NCBI GenBank assembly: GCA_034421095.1
Contig: DAOUKR010000026.1
Location: forward strand, 186,001-250,000
DNA length: 64,000 bases
Direction: 5' to 3'
From: JAGWBG01 sp034421095
Lineage (GTDB): Bacteria; Chloroflexota; Dehalococcoidia; Lucifugimonadales; JAGWBF01
Shown here: one piece after another, positions 24,749 to 32,854 of the stretch
Position numbering within the stretch: position 1 is the stretch's first letter
How the letters are laid out: every line of letters starts with the position of its first letter
Position numbers and translations under genes: made by a program
Notes under the pieces: model-generated
The model's input: the letters and a program-made list of their open reading frames with translations, nothing else
Told to the model about the DNA's origin: nothing
Databases searched by the model: none

Positions 24749-25168
24749 ATGTATACCAAACCCATGCTGAGCCTTGACCAGTGCCTGGCTGCGATTAACG
24801 CCATGGTTGCGGACTTCAACAAGGACCCCAACCGCCGCCCGGTAGATATGTCCATTGTGGATGATGCGGGAAACCTCCTCGCCTATGCCCGCATGGACAG
24901 GTGTATGCGGCCCTCTTTCGGTCAGAGGAAAGCATACACCGCTGCCATCAGGAGGATGGACTCCGTGGCCTTTGCCGAGTGGCTCAGCAGCCGGAACATG
25001 ACCATCGAGAGCATAGGTGACCCCAATTTGATAACCCTCCAGGGTGGGCTGGTTGTCGTCAACCCCAGTGACGGCATCATACTGGGAGGCATCGGGGTCG
25101 GCGGGTTGCCAACCGGCAAGGAGGACGAGGACATCGCCAGGGCCGGCCTTGCGGCCCTGAACCTGTAA
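24749..25168 (+). CDS. HbpS/GlcG-family (DUF336) protein, copy 2
   Basis: Paralogue of the 16176 protein, with the same start (MYTKPMLSLDQCLAAINAM) and the same end (LGGIGVGGLPTGKEDEDIAR). The middle shows VDMSIVDDAGNLLAYARMD. 139 aa from the ATG at 24749 with GAGGTGAG 6 nt upstream. No signal peptide. It stands alone between an intergenic repeat region and a convergent epoxide hydrolase gene. A haem-binding or substrate-binding role is possible. Confidence 0.85.
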   Translation: MYTKPMLSLDQCLAAINAMVADFNKDPNRRPVDMSIVDDAGNLLAYARMDRCMRPSFGQRKAYTAAIRRMDSVAFAEWLSSRNMTIESIGDPNLITLQGGLVVVNPSDGIILGGIGVGGLPTGKEDEDIARAGLAALNL

Positions 25169-25202
25169 GTAAGGGGATGGGCTGGATCGCCTTTGTGAAC
25201 AC

Positions 25203-25262
25203 CGGAGACCTTTGCGCAACCGTCATTCCGGCCTCTGGACTCCTGCTTTCCCAGGAGTGACG
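25203..25262. repeat. dispersed repeat (GGAGACCTTTGCGCAACC / GTCATTCCGG)
   Basis: Shares GGAGACCTnTGCGCAACC-nTCATTCCG with 21948. GTCATTCC and GGAGTGAC form a nearly matching inverted pair. It lies between convergent genes. Confidence 0.6.
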
Positions 25263-25268
25263 AGTGCG

Positions 25269-26429
25269 TTACCCTCGCAGGTCTCTGAAGAAGGCGCGCA
25301 TGTCCTCCACCAGTAGCTCCGGCTCCTCCATGGCTGGGAAGTGGCCTCCCCTTGGCATCTCCGTCCATCGCTGTATGTTGTGGGAGCGCTCGGACCACTC
25401 CCGGGGTACCTGTACCTGGTCTTTTGGGAAACGGGCCACAGCAGACGGGGCCTGGACCCGTTCTCCCTGGGCCAGAGACCAAGAGGAAAAGCTGTTGCGG
25501 GACTCGTAGTAGAGCCTTGTGGCGGAGTTGATGGTCTGGGTCGCCCAGTAGATGGTGAGGTTGGTCAGAAGCTCGTCCTTGGTGAAGCGCCTCTCCACGT
25601 CGCCATCGCAGTCGCTCCAGGTCCGAAACTTCTCCATAATCCAGGCTGCCAGGCCCGCCGGGGAGTCGTTCAGGCCGTAGCAGAGGGTCTGGGGCTTGGT
25701 CTGCTGAATATGGAAATACCCTTGCTCATCCTGACGCCACTTTTCCTGCTCTTCCAGGTAAACCCTCTCCCTCTCGGACAACTCTCGTGACCCCGGGCCC
25801 AGGTAGGGTCGAGCGCCGCCGGCCCCGGTGGCGTGAATGCCTATCACCCGGTCCGGGTGATAGGTGTATCCCAGCCAGGACGTAATCAGCACACCCCAGT
25901 CGCTGCCATGGGCGACGAAACGTTTGTACCCCAGCCCGTTCATAAGTTCCACCCACAGGTCTGCGATTTGGCGGAAGTCCATCCCTCGCTGAGTGGTTAG
26001 GTCCGAGAACCCGTATCCGGGTAGGGACGGGACCACCACGTCGAAGGAGTCCGCCGGGTCACCTCCGTGGCCGGCCGGGTCGGTGAGCAGGGGTATGACT
26101 TTCAATATTTCGAAGAAGGTGCTGGGCCATCCGTGGCTTATGATGAGAGGTAGGGGGTTGGGTCCCTTGCCCCGCTCGTGGATGAAATGGATACCCAGGC
26201 CGTCCACGTTGGTGCGAAAGTGACTGTAGGCGTTGATAGCCTCCTCCTGGGCACGCCAGTCGAACCCCGTGCGCCAGTACTCCACAAGCTCCTTGATATA
26301 GGCCAGGTTTGAGCCGTAGTCCCAGCCCGAGTCGGCAATCTCGTCGGGCCAACGGGTACGGGCCAGACGCTCTCGCAGGTCTTCAAGAACCTCTTCCTGG
26401 ATGTGTATTTCGAAGGGCTGCACGTCCAT
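25269..26429 (-). CDS. epoxide hydrolase (alpha/beta hydrolase with EHN domain)
   Basis: Microsomal-type epoxide hydrolase of 386 aa. An N-terminal EHN region (PFEIHIQEEVLEDLRERLARTRWP, in part) precedes the alpha/beta core. The oxyanion HGWPSTF is at 99-105, the nucleophile is Asp177 in AHGSDWG, and the base is the His in RGGHFPAMEEPE. The start at 26429 has GAGGAGG upstream. It opens epoxides to diols. Neighbours give no specific substrate. A stray GTAGGGGCGGG repeat fragment lies just upstream (about 26492). Confidence 0.92.
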   Translation of the reverse strand: MDVQPFEIHIQEEVLEDLRERLARTRWPDEIADSGWDYGSNLAYIKELVEYWRTGFDWRAQEEAINAYSHFRTNVDGLGIHFIHERGKGPNPLPLIISHGWPSTFFEILKVIPLLTDPAGHGGDPADSFDVVVPSLPGYGFSDLTTQRGMDFRQIADLWVELMNGLGYKRFVAHGSDWGVLITSWLGYTYHPDRVIGIHATGAGGARPYLGPGSRELSERERVYLEEQEKWRQDEQGYFHIQQTKPQTLCYGLNDSPAGLAAWIMEKFRTWSDCDGDVERRFTKDELLTNLTIYWATQTINSATRLYYESRNSFSSWSLAQGERVQAPSAVARFPKDQVQVPREWSERSHNIQRWTEMPRGGHFPAMEEPELLVEDMRAFFRDLRG

Positions 26430-26642
26430 ATCTGTAGTCCTCCTCGATAACGTAGCTGGTAATAGTTTAGCAGAGAAAGGGTGTGCCATGTAGGGGCGGG
26501 TTTCAAGCTCGCCCTTGCTTGACGGTACTTGAATGCGCCACTACAATTTCTTTGCCAGGGCATGGCTCTGGAGTTCAACCCCAGGGGCCTGTAGCAGAGT
26601 ACAGGCTCCCTGATACTATTTGGAAACTCAGGAGGACCAGGA

Positions 26643-27749
26643 ATGGCCGGTTATAGGATAATATCATCGGACAACCACGTGTTTGAGCCGCGAGACCTGT
26701 GGGTGGATAGGATTGAGCCCAGGTTCAGGGAGCGCGCCCCGCAGATTGTCAACGAGGACGGCTACGATTGGTGGTACTGTGACGGCGTGAAGGTTATCAG
26801 CGTTCAGCCCGGGACACAGACCGGCAGGAGGTTCGATGAGCCGGAAAATCTGAGCCGTCAGGACACCTTTGAGAATGTCCGGCCCGGGGGATACATCCCC
26901 AAGGAGCACATAAATGACATGGAGACCGACAGCGTTGACGTTAGTATAGTCTACCCAACCATCGGGCTTTTATTGTTTAGTGTGCAGGACAGCGACCTCT
27001 TGTCGGCCATCTTCAGCACCTATAACGATTGGGTCGCCGAGTTCTGCCAGGAATACCCCGACCGGCTGAAGGGCATCGCCATGGTCAACGTGGATGACGT
27101 GCAGGCTGGCATAAAGGAGATGGAGCGGTGTGCCAAAATGGGATTTGTGGGAGCCATGATTACCGCATATCCGCCGGAGCATCGGGCTTTCGATACATCG
27201 GAGTACGAACCCCTCTGGGCCGCCGCCCAGGACATGGACATACCCCTTAGCCTGCACGCAGCCACAAACCGGAGCGTCATGTTCAGCGCCGCCTCCACAA
27301 AGCTGTCCTACCTCATCAATATGGACTACTGGGTACGGATGTCTCTCTCCGACATAATCCTGAGCGGCGTGTTTGAGCGCCACCCGAAGCTGCAACTGGG
27401 AGCGGTGGAGTACGAGCTGTCCTGGATACCCCATTTCCTGGAACGTCTTGACTACGGGTACACCCAGAGGCCCCTTGGGGATACCCAGTACCGGATTAAG
27501 GAGAATATGCTCCCCAGCGACTACTTCCACCGCAACGTGTTTGTCGGCTTCCAGGAGGACGCAAGGGGCATACAGGATAGGCACATAATAGGCGTGGACA
27601 ATCTGATGTGGGGCTCCGATTATCCCCACCAGGAGTCCACCTTCCCCAAGAGTCGGCAGATACTCGATAAAATTCTGTCCGAGTGTAGCGAGGACGAGAG
27701 GGCCCAGATTGCCGGCGGCAACGCCGCCAGAGTGTATCGCCTTAGCTAG
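26643..27749 (+). CDS. amidohydrolase family 2 (ACMSD-like) metal-dependent hydrolase/decarboxylase
   Basis: A 368-aa TIM-barrel protein of the amidohydrolase-2 group, which includes aminocarboxymuconate-semialdehyde decarboxylase. It begins RIISSDNHVFEPRDLW, where the usual D-x-H is read as D-N-H. It has FVGAMITAYPPE, a LSLHAATN metal-ligand His, and the C-terminal MWGSDYPHQEST with the conserved Asp. AGGAGG precedes the ATG. An intrinsic terminator follows 30 nt after the stop. In this lineage such enzymes are many; the substrate is unknown. Confidence 0.88.
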   Translation: MAGYRIISSDNHVFEPRDLWVDRIEPRFRERAPQIVNEDGYDWWYCDGVKVISVQPGTQTGRRFDEPENLSRQDTFENVRPGGYIPKEHINDMETDSVDVSIVYPTIGLLLFSVQDSDLLSAIFSTYNDWVAEFCQEYPDRLKGIAMVNVDDVQAGIKEMERCAKMGFVGAMITAYPPEHRAFDTSEYEPLWAAAQDMDIPLSLHAATNRSVMFSAASTKLSYLINMDYWVRMSLSDIILSGVFERHPKLQLGAVEYELSWIPHFLERLDYGYTQRPLGDTQYRIKENMLPSDYFHRNVFVGFQEDARGIQDRHIIGVDNLMWGSDYPHQESTFPKSRQILDKILSECSEDERAQIAGGNAARVYRLS

Positions 27750-27779
27750 TACCGGCAGAAATGCTTTGACGTGCCAAGT

Positions 27780-27817
27780 GTCCTCCTTCCCCGTCGCATG
27801 AGAAGGAGGACTTTTTT
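27780..27817 (+). terminator. rho-independent terminator
   Basis: GTCCTCCTTC pairs over 10 bp with GAAGGAGGAC around a 12-nt loop, followed by TTTTTT. It ends the amidohydrolase transcript. Confidence 0.85.
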
Positions 27818-27853
27818 CGGGAAATGGTAGAGAGTGCAGCTTGTTGGCTCTGC

Positions 27854-28261
27854 TTAGTCGTAGACCATGAACTCCAGTATGTTATCGTCGGGGTCGCGCA
27901 CGTATACGCTGGTAGCCATACTCTGACCACCCATGCGGCCGCCGCGTCGAGGTACAGGGCCGTCAACAACCTCTACACCCGCCTCGTCTATCATCCGTAG
28001 CACGTCTTCGACGGTCCCGTCCCATAGGAAGCACAGGTCGCCGCAACCGGGAGTGGCGGTAGCCCCACGCATAACCCCCGTCAGGCCGGGTGGATGAACG
28101 TTTATCTTTGACTCGCCCACCTGAATGGCGAAACGGTTGGTCTCGCCCCTGCGCCACTGGTCCTCGTCAATGATATTGAAGCCAAGGCGCTTGTAGAACT
28201 CGATGAACCGCTCCCCATCGCTGGTGGGAAGGACAACGTGGTCGAAGCCAACAACAGGCAT
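27854..28261 (-). CDS. VOC-family protein (glyoxalase/dioxygenase-like)
   Basis: A 135-aa single VOC unit. It begins VVGFDHVVLPTSDGERFIEFYKRLG, given in part, with His in FDHVVL, then ESKINVHPPG, and a C-terminal VYVRDPDDNILEFMVYD with the Glu ligand. AAAGGAG lies 6 nt before the ATG. Probably a lyase, isomerase or resistance-type thiol transferase; its substrate is unknown. Confidence 0.85.
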   Translation of the reverse strand: MPVVGFDHVVLPTSDGERFIEFYKRLGFNIIDEDQWRRGETNRFAIQVGESKINVHPPGLTGVMRGATATPGCGDLCFLWDGTVEDVLRMIDEAGVEVVDGPVPRRGGRMGGQSMATSVYVRDPDDNILEFMVYD

Positions 28262-28507
28262 AGTATCTCCTTTCGGATGGATGGTGGATAGGCGCCCGGG
28301 TAAGGACGGCAGGCGGAGGTGGGGAAACGCGATGGCGGGGCTGGTGTATCGTAGCTCTGCTTGCGGATAGGATAAGACCGGAGGGGTATGTGGTTCGGGC
28401 CTGATATGGCCGCGGCTTGAGTGACGTGAAATGATTTGTCGTAGCGGGTTTATGGGGTTGGCCCGGGCCCATGTGAAGCTCCCTTTAAGCCGGAGCCCCT
28501 TGGCCCC

Positions 28508-28604
28508 GGGGCGATGGTAGGCACTCGCCTGGGCCCGACCAACCTTAGGTATCTTTAGGGGACATTGACCCTTTCAGGTCCAGACAGGTGCCTACCACCG
28601 CCCC
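28508..28604. other. structured RNA/DNA element in a 478-nt gene-free gap
   Basis: GGGGCGATGGTAGGCAC (28508-28524) pairs with GTGCCTACCACCGCCCC (28588-28604) over 16 of 17 bases. The 63-nt inside also has smaller pairings (CTGG/CCAG and AGGG/CCCT). This closed, multi-stem form resembles a small structured RNA or riboswitch. I could not match it to 6S, SRP RNA, tmRNA or a known riboswitch. The whole gap 28262-28739 has no gene; the rest shows nothing clear except a CAGGG-ATA-CCCTG hairpin near 28706. Confidence 0.5.
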
Positions 28605-28739
28605 CTGTTACTTAAATATTCGCTCATCTATCACCTCCCGGCATTCTTTGCAGAACACCTACGTAAATTACCGCACAAGCGCAGCGTTGATTATTGTAGC
28701 CCGTCAGGGATACCCTGTCAAGGCCTATGCAAGGGCTTT

Positions 28740-29588
28740 TCATCTTCCTTTGAATTCCGGTTTTCGCTTCTCCAGAAAGGCCCGGACCGCTTCCCTGTGG
28801 TCTTCCGTCTGTCTTGCCAGTTCCTGGGCTGTGTGGGCTATCTCCAGGCTTTCCCGGAAGCCGGTCTCCTGGGACTTGTGGGCCAGGTACTTTATCAGCG
28901 ACATGGACCTTGTAGCTCCCTGGGCCAGCCGTGATGCCAGTTCCATGCTGGTGGTCATAAGCTCCTCGTGGGGCACGACCTTGCTGACAATTCCCATGCG
29001 GTAAGCCTCGGCGCCGTCAACCCTGTCGCCGGTGTATTGCAGAAGGAAGGTGTTGCTCAGGCCGATGAGCCTGGGCAACTGCCAGCTGCTGCCGTCCCCT
29101 GGTATCAGACCCATCCTCACGAAGGCCTCGGAGAAGACCGCCTTCTCGGAGGCGATGCGTATGTCGCAGGCGAGGGATATTCCCATTCCCACGCCCATCG
29201 CATATCCGTTCACCGCCGCTATGGAGGGTTTCTGAAGCTCCTGGATTCTCAGGACAACCTGGGGTGCCAGGGACCTGTCTTGCCTCTCCCGGCTCCCAAG
29301 CCGGGCCTCCATTCTGCCCCAGGGCAGCGGCTCGCTGCTATGGGTTTCCGACTCCTGTCGCTCCTGGATGTCCCTGTTGAACCGCCTCACGTTGGCCCCG
29401 GAGCAGAAGGACGGCTCCGTGCCCGTGATGAGCAGCACTCTGTCTTCCGGGGTACTCTCAAACTTGTCAAGCTCCTCGAATATCTCCCGGGACATCTCCT
29501 GCCCCAGGGCATTACGGGTATCGGGGTCGTGCAGGGTCATTGTCAGGACTCCCCCATCCCTGGTCACCTTCAGGTATTGATATGCCAT
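28740..29588 (-). CDS. enoyl-CoA hydratase/isomerase (crotonase) family protein
   Basis: A crotonase-fold enzyme of 282 aa. The two oxyanion-hole loops are SFCSGANVRRFN and NGYAMGVGMGISLACDIRIASE (in part). Position-specific acidic residues occur in SEAFVRMGLIPGDGSSW. There is an extra charged insertion (RQESETHSSEPLPWGRME) compared with short hydratases. It works on acyl-CoA esters, perhaps in beta-oxidation or aromatic-ring degradation. No acyl-CoA dehydrogenase is adjacent. Confidence 0.9.
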   Translation of the reverse strand: MAYQYLKVTRDGGVLTMTLHDPDTRNALGQEMSREIFEELDKFESTPEDRVLLITGTEPSFCSGANVRRFNRDIQERQESETHSSEPLPWGRMEARLGSRERQDRSLAPQVVLRIQELQKPSIAAVNGYAMGVGMGISLACDIRIASEKAVFSEAFVRMGLIPGDGSSWQLPRLIGLSNTFLLQYTGDRVDGAEAYRMGIVSKVVPHEELMTTSMELASRLAQGATRSMSLIKYLAHKSQETGFRESLEIAHTAQELARQTEDHREAVRAFLEKRKPEFKGR

Positions 29589-29686
29589 GGCAGCCTCCCT
29601 ACAACGCTAGATATAGGCGTGACAATTCTATCACCTTGGCTCTATAATGGGGTAGCCTAAAACTTCGGTTCACTGACAGAGGAGGG

Positions 29687-30166
29687 ATGATGGAGCAGGG
29701 GAAAGTTGTTGCACTGTACCTGTCTAAGGAGTCCCGTCAGCCCGTGACTCCCGTACAGGAGGCCGCGGCGATTTCGGACCTGGGCTTGGAGGGGGACAGA
29801 CATGCCAGGAAGGGAAGTGCCCGCCAGGTACTGGTGATGGACGCAGAGACCCTGGCCTCCCTGGACCTGACCCCGGGCGAGATTAAAGAGAACGTTACAG
29901 TCGAAGGGCTGGACCTTTCGTCGGTTACGGCGGGACAGGTTTTCTTCATAGGCGATGAAGTGACCCTGGAGGCCACCGGCCCTTGTGAACCTTGCTCTCG
30001 CATGGACGAGATACGCCCCGGCCTTCGGACCGAGCTTGACGGGCGGCGAGGCATCGTGACGATGGTGCTTAACGGCGGCACTCTGAGAGTGGGCGACGCC
30101 GTGCGGGTGGAGCCGTCGAAGGAAGCCTTTCTGGAGGAGGCGGCACGCACGTCGGGAAGGGAGTGA
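29687..30166 (+). CDS. MOSC-domain protein (short form)
   Basis: A 159-aa single MOSC domain, related to the C-terminal domain of molybdenum-cofactor sulfurase and to YiiM. Markers: GLEGDRHARKGSARQVLVMD, the sulfur-carrier-like Cys in EATGPCEPCSRM, and RRGIVTMVLNGGTLRVGD. Two ATG codons lie in tandem; GAGGAGGG precedes both. It ends at the base just before the LLM gene start (TGA-ATG), so the two are coupled. It may bind the molybdenum cofactor or move sulfur. Confidence 0.87.
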   Translation: MMEQGKVVALYLSKESRQPVTPVQEAAAISDLGLEGDRHARKGSARQVLVMDAETLASLDLTPGEIKENVTVEGLDLSSVTAGQVFFIGDEVTLEATGPCEPCSRMDEIRPGLRTELDGRRGIVTMVLNGGTLRVGDAVRVEPSKEAFLEEAARTSGRE

Positions 30167-31339
30167 ATGATGGATCAGGTAGAAGTTTACTGGTTCTCTG
30201 AGCAACCTTACACGCATATCACGGACGAAGACTTGGAGAAGCACGATTCCGGGCGCTTGGGGTTCCCCAACTCCTACTTTGACCCCCAAAAGGCCCATGT
30301 GTTATACAACCAGTACCATGAGCAGTATTCCCTTGCCGATGAAGTAAACTTCGACGGAATCATGAGCAACGAGCACCACGCCTCCTTCTGGTGCATGAAG
30401 CCTTCCGTGAACCTGGATGCCGCCGTCATCTGCAAGCTTACCAGTAAGGCCAAGATAGCCATTCTGGGAAACGTCATCCCCGTTGCCGACCCCATAAGGA
30501 TTGCCGAAGAGATTGCCATGCTGGATTGCTACTCCGGGGGGAGGGTAATCTCAGGCTTCGTGCGGGGGACCGCTGTGGAGAGTCTTCACGGCGGGATTGA
30601 CCCCACCGAGAACCGGGAGAGGTTCGAGGAGGCCCACGACCTTATTATCAAGTGCTGGACCACACCAGGCCCCTTCAGGCATGAGGGGAAGCATTATCAT
30701 TACAGGGCGGTGAATCCATGGGTGATTCCCATGCAAAAACCCCATCCTCCCATCTGGTATCCGGGGTTTTCCAGCCCGGAGAGCGCGGTATGGGCAGCCC
30801 AGCACCGCCACCCCTATATGAACCTTGGTTCCCTGCTGGACCACTGCGTGACCTTGAGGCAGGTGTATATAGATACGGCCAGGGAGGCCGGATTCAAGGC
30901 CGGGCCTGAGCATTACGGTTATCTGGTCAAGGTGCTGGTGGCCGATACGGACGAGAAGGCCCAGGAAATTGGACGCCACTTCATGTGGATTGATAAACAC
31001 CGAATGAAAGGCCCTGTGGAGCATAACGACCCGCCCGGGTATCAGTCCCGCGAGGCGGTGAAGATAATGGCCAGTCTGCCGGGGGCCAGTGGGTCCGGAG
31101 GACGCTCGAGGGACCTGACCTACGAGGACCAGCAGGAGCTCAATACCCTCATAGTAGGAAGCCCACAGACGGTCATCAGGAAGCTCACGGGCATTATGGA
31201 CAAGCTCAGCCCGGGCTACCTGCTCATATTCGGCAATGATGGGCGGATGCCTCACAAGGACGTGATGCGCTCCATAGAGTTGATGGGTAAAGAGGTCATT
31301 CCGGCCTTGCACGAAATCAAGCTCCGCCCCTACGAGTAA
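30167..31339 (+). CDS. LLM-class flavin-dependent oxidoreductase, copy 2
   Basis: Luciferase-like monooxygenase of 390 aa. Markers: VEVYWFSEQPY, FDGIMSNEHHA, IAILGNVIPVADPIRIAEEIAMLD (in part), SGGRVISGFVRGT, ENRERFEEAHDLI. It is longer than the 16739 enzyme and belongs to a different subgroup. It is directly coupled to the MOSC gene. Probably an FMN- or F420-dependent oxidation of an organic substrate. Confidence 0.9.
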   Translation: MMDQVEVYWFSEQPYTHITDEDLEKHDSGRLGFPNSYFDPQKAHVLYNQYHEQYSLADEVNFDGIMSNEHHASFWCMKPSVNLDAAVICKLTSKAKIAILGNVIPVADPIRIAEEIAMLDCYSGGRVISGFVRGTAVESLHGGIDPTENRERFEEAHDLIIKCWTTPGPFRHEGKHYHYRAVNPWVIPMQKPHPPIWYPGFSSPESAVWAAQHRHPYMNLGSLLDHCVTLRQVYIDTAREAGFKAGPEHYGYLVKVLVADTDEKAQEIGRHFMWIDKHRMKGPVEHNDPPGYQSREAVKIMASLPGASGSGGRSRDLTYEDQQELNTLIVGSPQTVIRKLTGIMDKLSPGYLLIFGNDGRMPHKDVMRSIELMGKEVIPALHEIKLRPYE

Positions 31340-31369
31340 GCGCCCCGGCCCGACCACCCTCAGATTCCC

Positions 31370-32650
31370 CTACTCAAGCTGGCGCACCTTGTGGTAGGTA
31401 ATGAATAACAGGCCCGATAGGGCCACTCCCACTATTCCCACCACGGTAGATGCCAGGGGGGCCGAGTCGGTGTGCCAGGCGAATAGCCCGATAAGCAGGC
31501 TGGAAAAGGGGACGAAACCCTGGCTGTAGTTTTGCAGGCTGGTAATTCGGCCCCGCAGGGAATCGGGTGCCAGAAGCTGAATCAGAGCACCGTTGGTGGT
31601 GCGGAAGGTCCCCTGGGAGAAGGCCATCAGCCCGAGGGTGATGAAAGATAAAATAAGCCATTCTGATTGGGCAAAAAGGATGGTGCAGACGGCGCTTACG
31701 ACCGCGGCGGTAAGGCACACCATCCCCTTCCTGAAGACAAATCCGAAGGAGGCTATGGTCACGGCGGAAACGAACCCGCCGAGACCTGTGGTGGCCACGA
31801 GATACCCGCCGAAGTCGGCCCCCTTGTCCAGCACGTCCGAAGTGAATATGGGTATGAGGAACCACACCGGATGCAAGAGGACGTTGGGGATTAGCCCCAG
31901 TATCACCAGGTTGAAGATGACCCTCTCCCGCTTCCAGACATACCCTATCCCCTCCTTCAAACTGGACAGTGGGGATTGGGATTGTTGGCCTGCCGCGGCC
32001 GTCTGCCTGTAGGGAGTCCGCACCCATATCAGCACGAATACTGCGGTGGCATAGAAGGCCGCCTCTATAGCGAAATTCCAGGCAAACCCCAGGGTGGCAA
32101 TGAGAATCCCACCGACAAAAGGCCCCATGATGCGTGTGCCGGGGATGGTGAACACGTTGATGGCGTAGGCGTTTACCAGGGCATCCCGTGGAACAGTGTT
32201 GGCTATCAGGGACTGTTGCATGGGCATTGCGACGGTGCGAAATACCCCACTGACCAGGACATAAATGTAGACGTGCCACGATTCCTGGATTTGGTCCGTT
32301 ACCTCCAGCAAGGCAAAGGTGGCGGCAACGGTAGCCAGAATGGTATGGGTAGCCATGAGCAGCTTTCTCCGGTCTACCCTGTCTCCCAGCACTCCGGCCC
32401 AGGGGCCGACAAACAGTACCGGAAGGGTGGCCAGCCCGCCTACAGTTATCACCTGAAATGGAGATGATGCCGCCCCTTCCGTCAGGTCATGCACCAGCCA
32501 TCCCACCGTTAGCAGTTGTAGCCATTGGGCACTGTTCGCGCAGAAGTTGGCAGTCCATAGGAACCGGTAGTTTCTATACTTTGCCCAGGAATCCAGCGTA
32601 TGGAGGCGAGGTAGTCTCCCGCGGCCCGTAGCTCTCTGCTGCAAATCCAT
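31370..32650 (-). CDS. MFS transporter (MFS_3 / EntS-like)
   Basis: A 426-aa major-facilitator protein with about 12 hydrophobic segments. The between-helix motif GVLGDRVDRRKLLM (loop 2-3) is typical of the family. An N-terminal soluble stretch of about 20 residues (MDLQQRATGRGRLP) precedes TM1. It fits the MFS_3 group of exporters. It is convergent with the LLM gene (30 nt apart). Substrate unknown; export of a metabolite or drug is likely. Confidence 0.9.
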   Translation of the reverse strand: MDLQQRATGRGRLPRLHTLDSWAKYRNYRFLWTANFCANSAQWLQLLTVGWLVHDLTEGAASSPFQVITVGGLATLPVLFVGPWAGVLGDRVDRRKLLMATHTILATVAATFALLEVTDQIQESWHVYIYVLVSGVFRTVAMPMQQSLIANTVPRDALVNAYAINVFTIPGTRIMGPFVGGILIATLGFAWNFAIEAAFYATAVFVLIWVRTPYRQTAAAGQQSQSPLSSLKEGIGYVWKRERVIFNLVILGLIPNVLLHPVWFLIPIFTSDVLDKGADFGGYLVATTGLGGFVSAVTIASFGFVFRKGMVCLTAAVVSAVCTILFAQSEWLILSFITLGLMAFSQGTFRTTNGALIQLLAPDSLRGRITSLQNYSQGFVPFSSLLIGLFAWHTDSAPLASTVVGIVGVALSGLLFITYHKVRQLE

Positions 32651-32854
32651 TACCTGCTTTTACCGGTTTGGCTGAAGGGCAGATTAGCAGACCATTCTGA
32701 GAACAAATCCATTCGCTTGTCAAGCGAGAAGCAGGAGCGTATTGCAAACCCAACTTGCCATAATGGAATGGCGGATAGTATTATAGCAGGAAGGCATCGC
32801 CCTGGGAGCCTGCGCCAAGCCAGCCCCCTCAGGGGCACCAGCCCGGAGGAAGAC

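Noticed and set aside
28588..29004. Plus-strand frame starting inside the structured element
   Set aside because: It runs antisense through the crotonase gene and has no family match.
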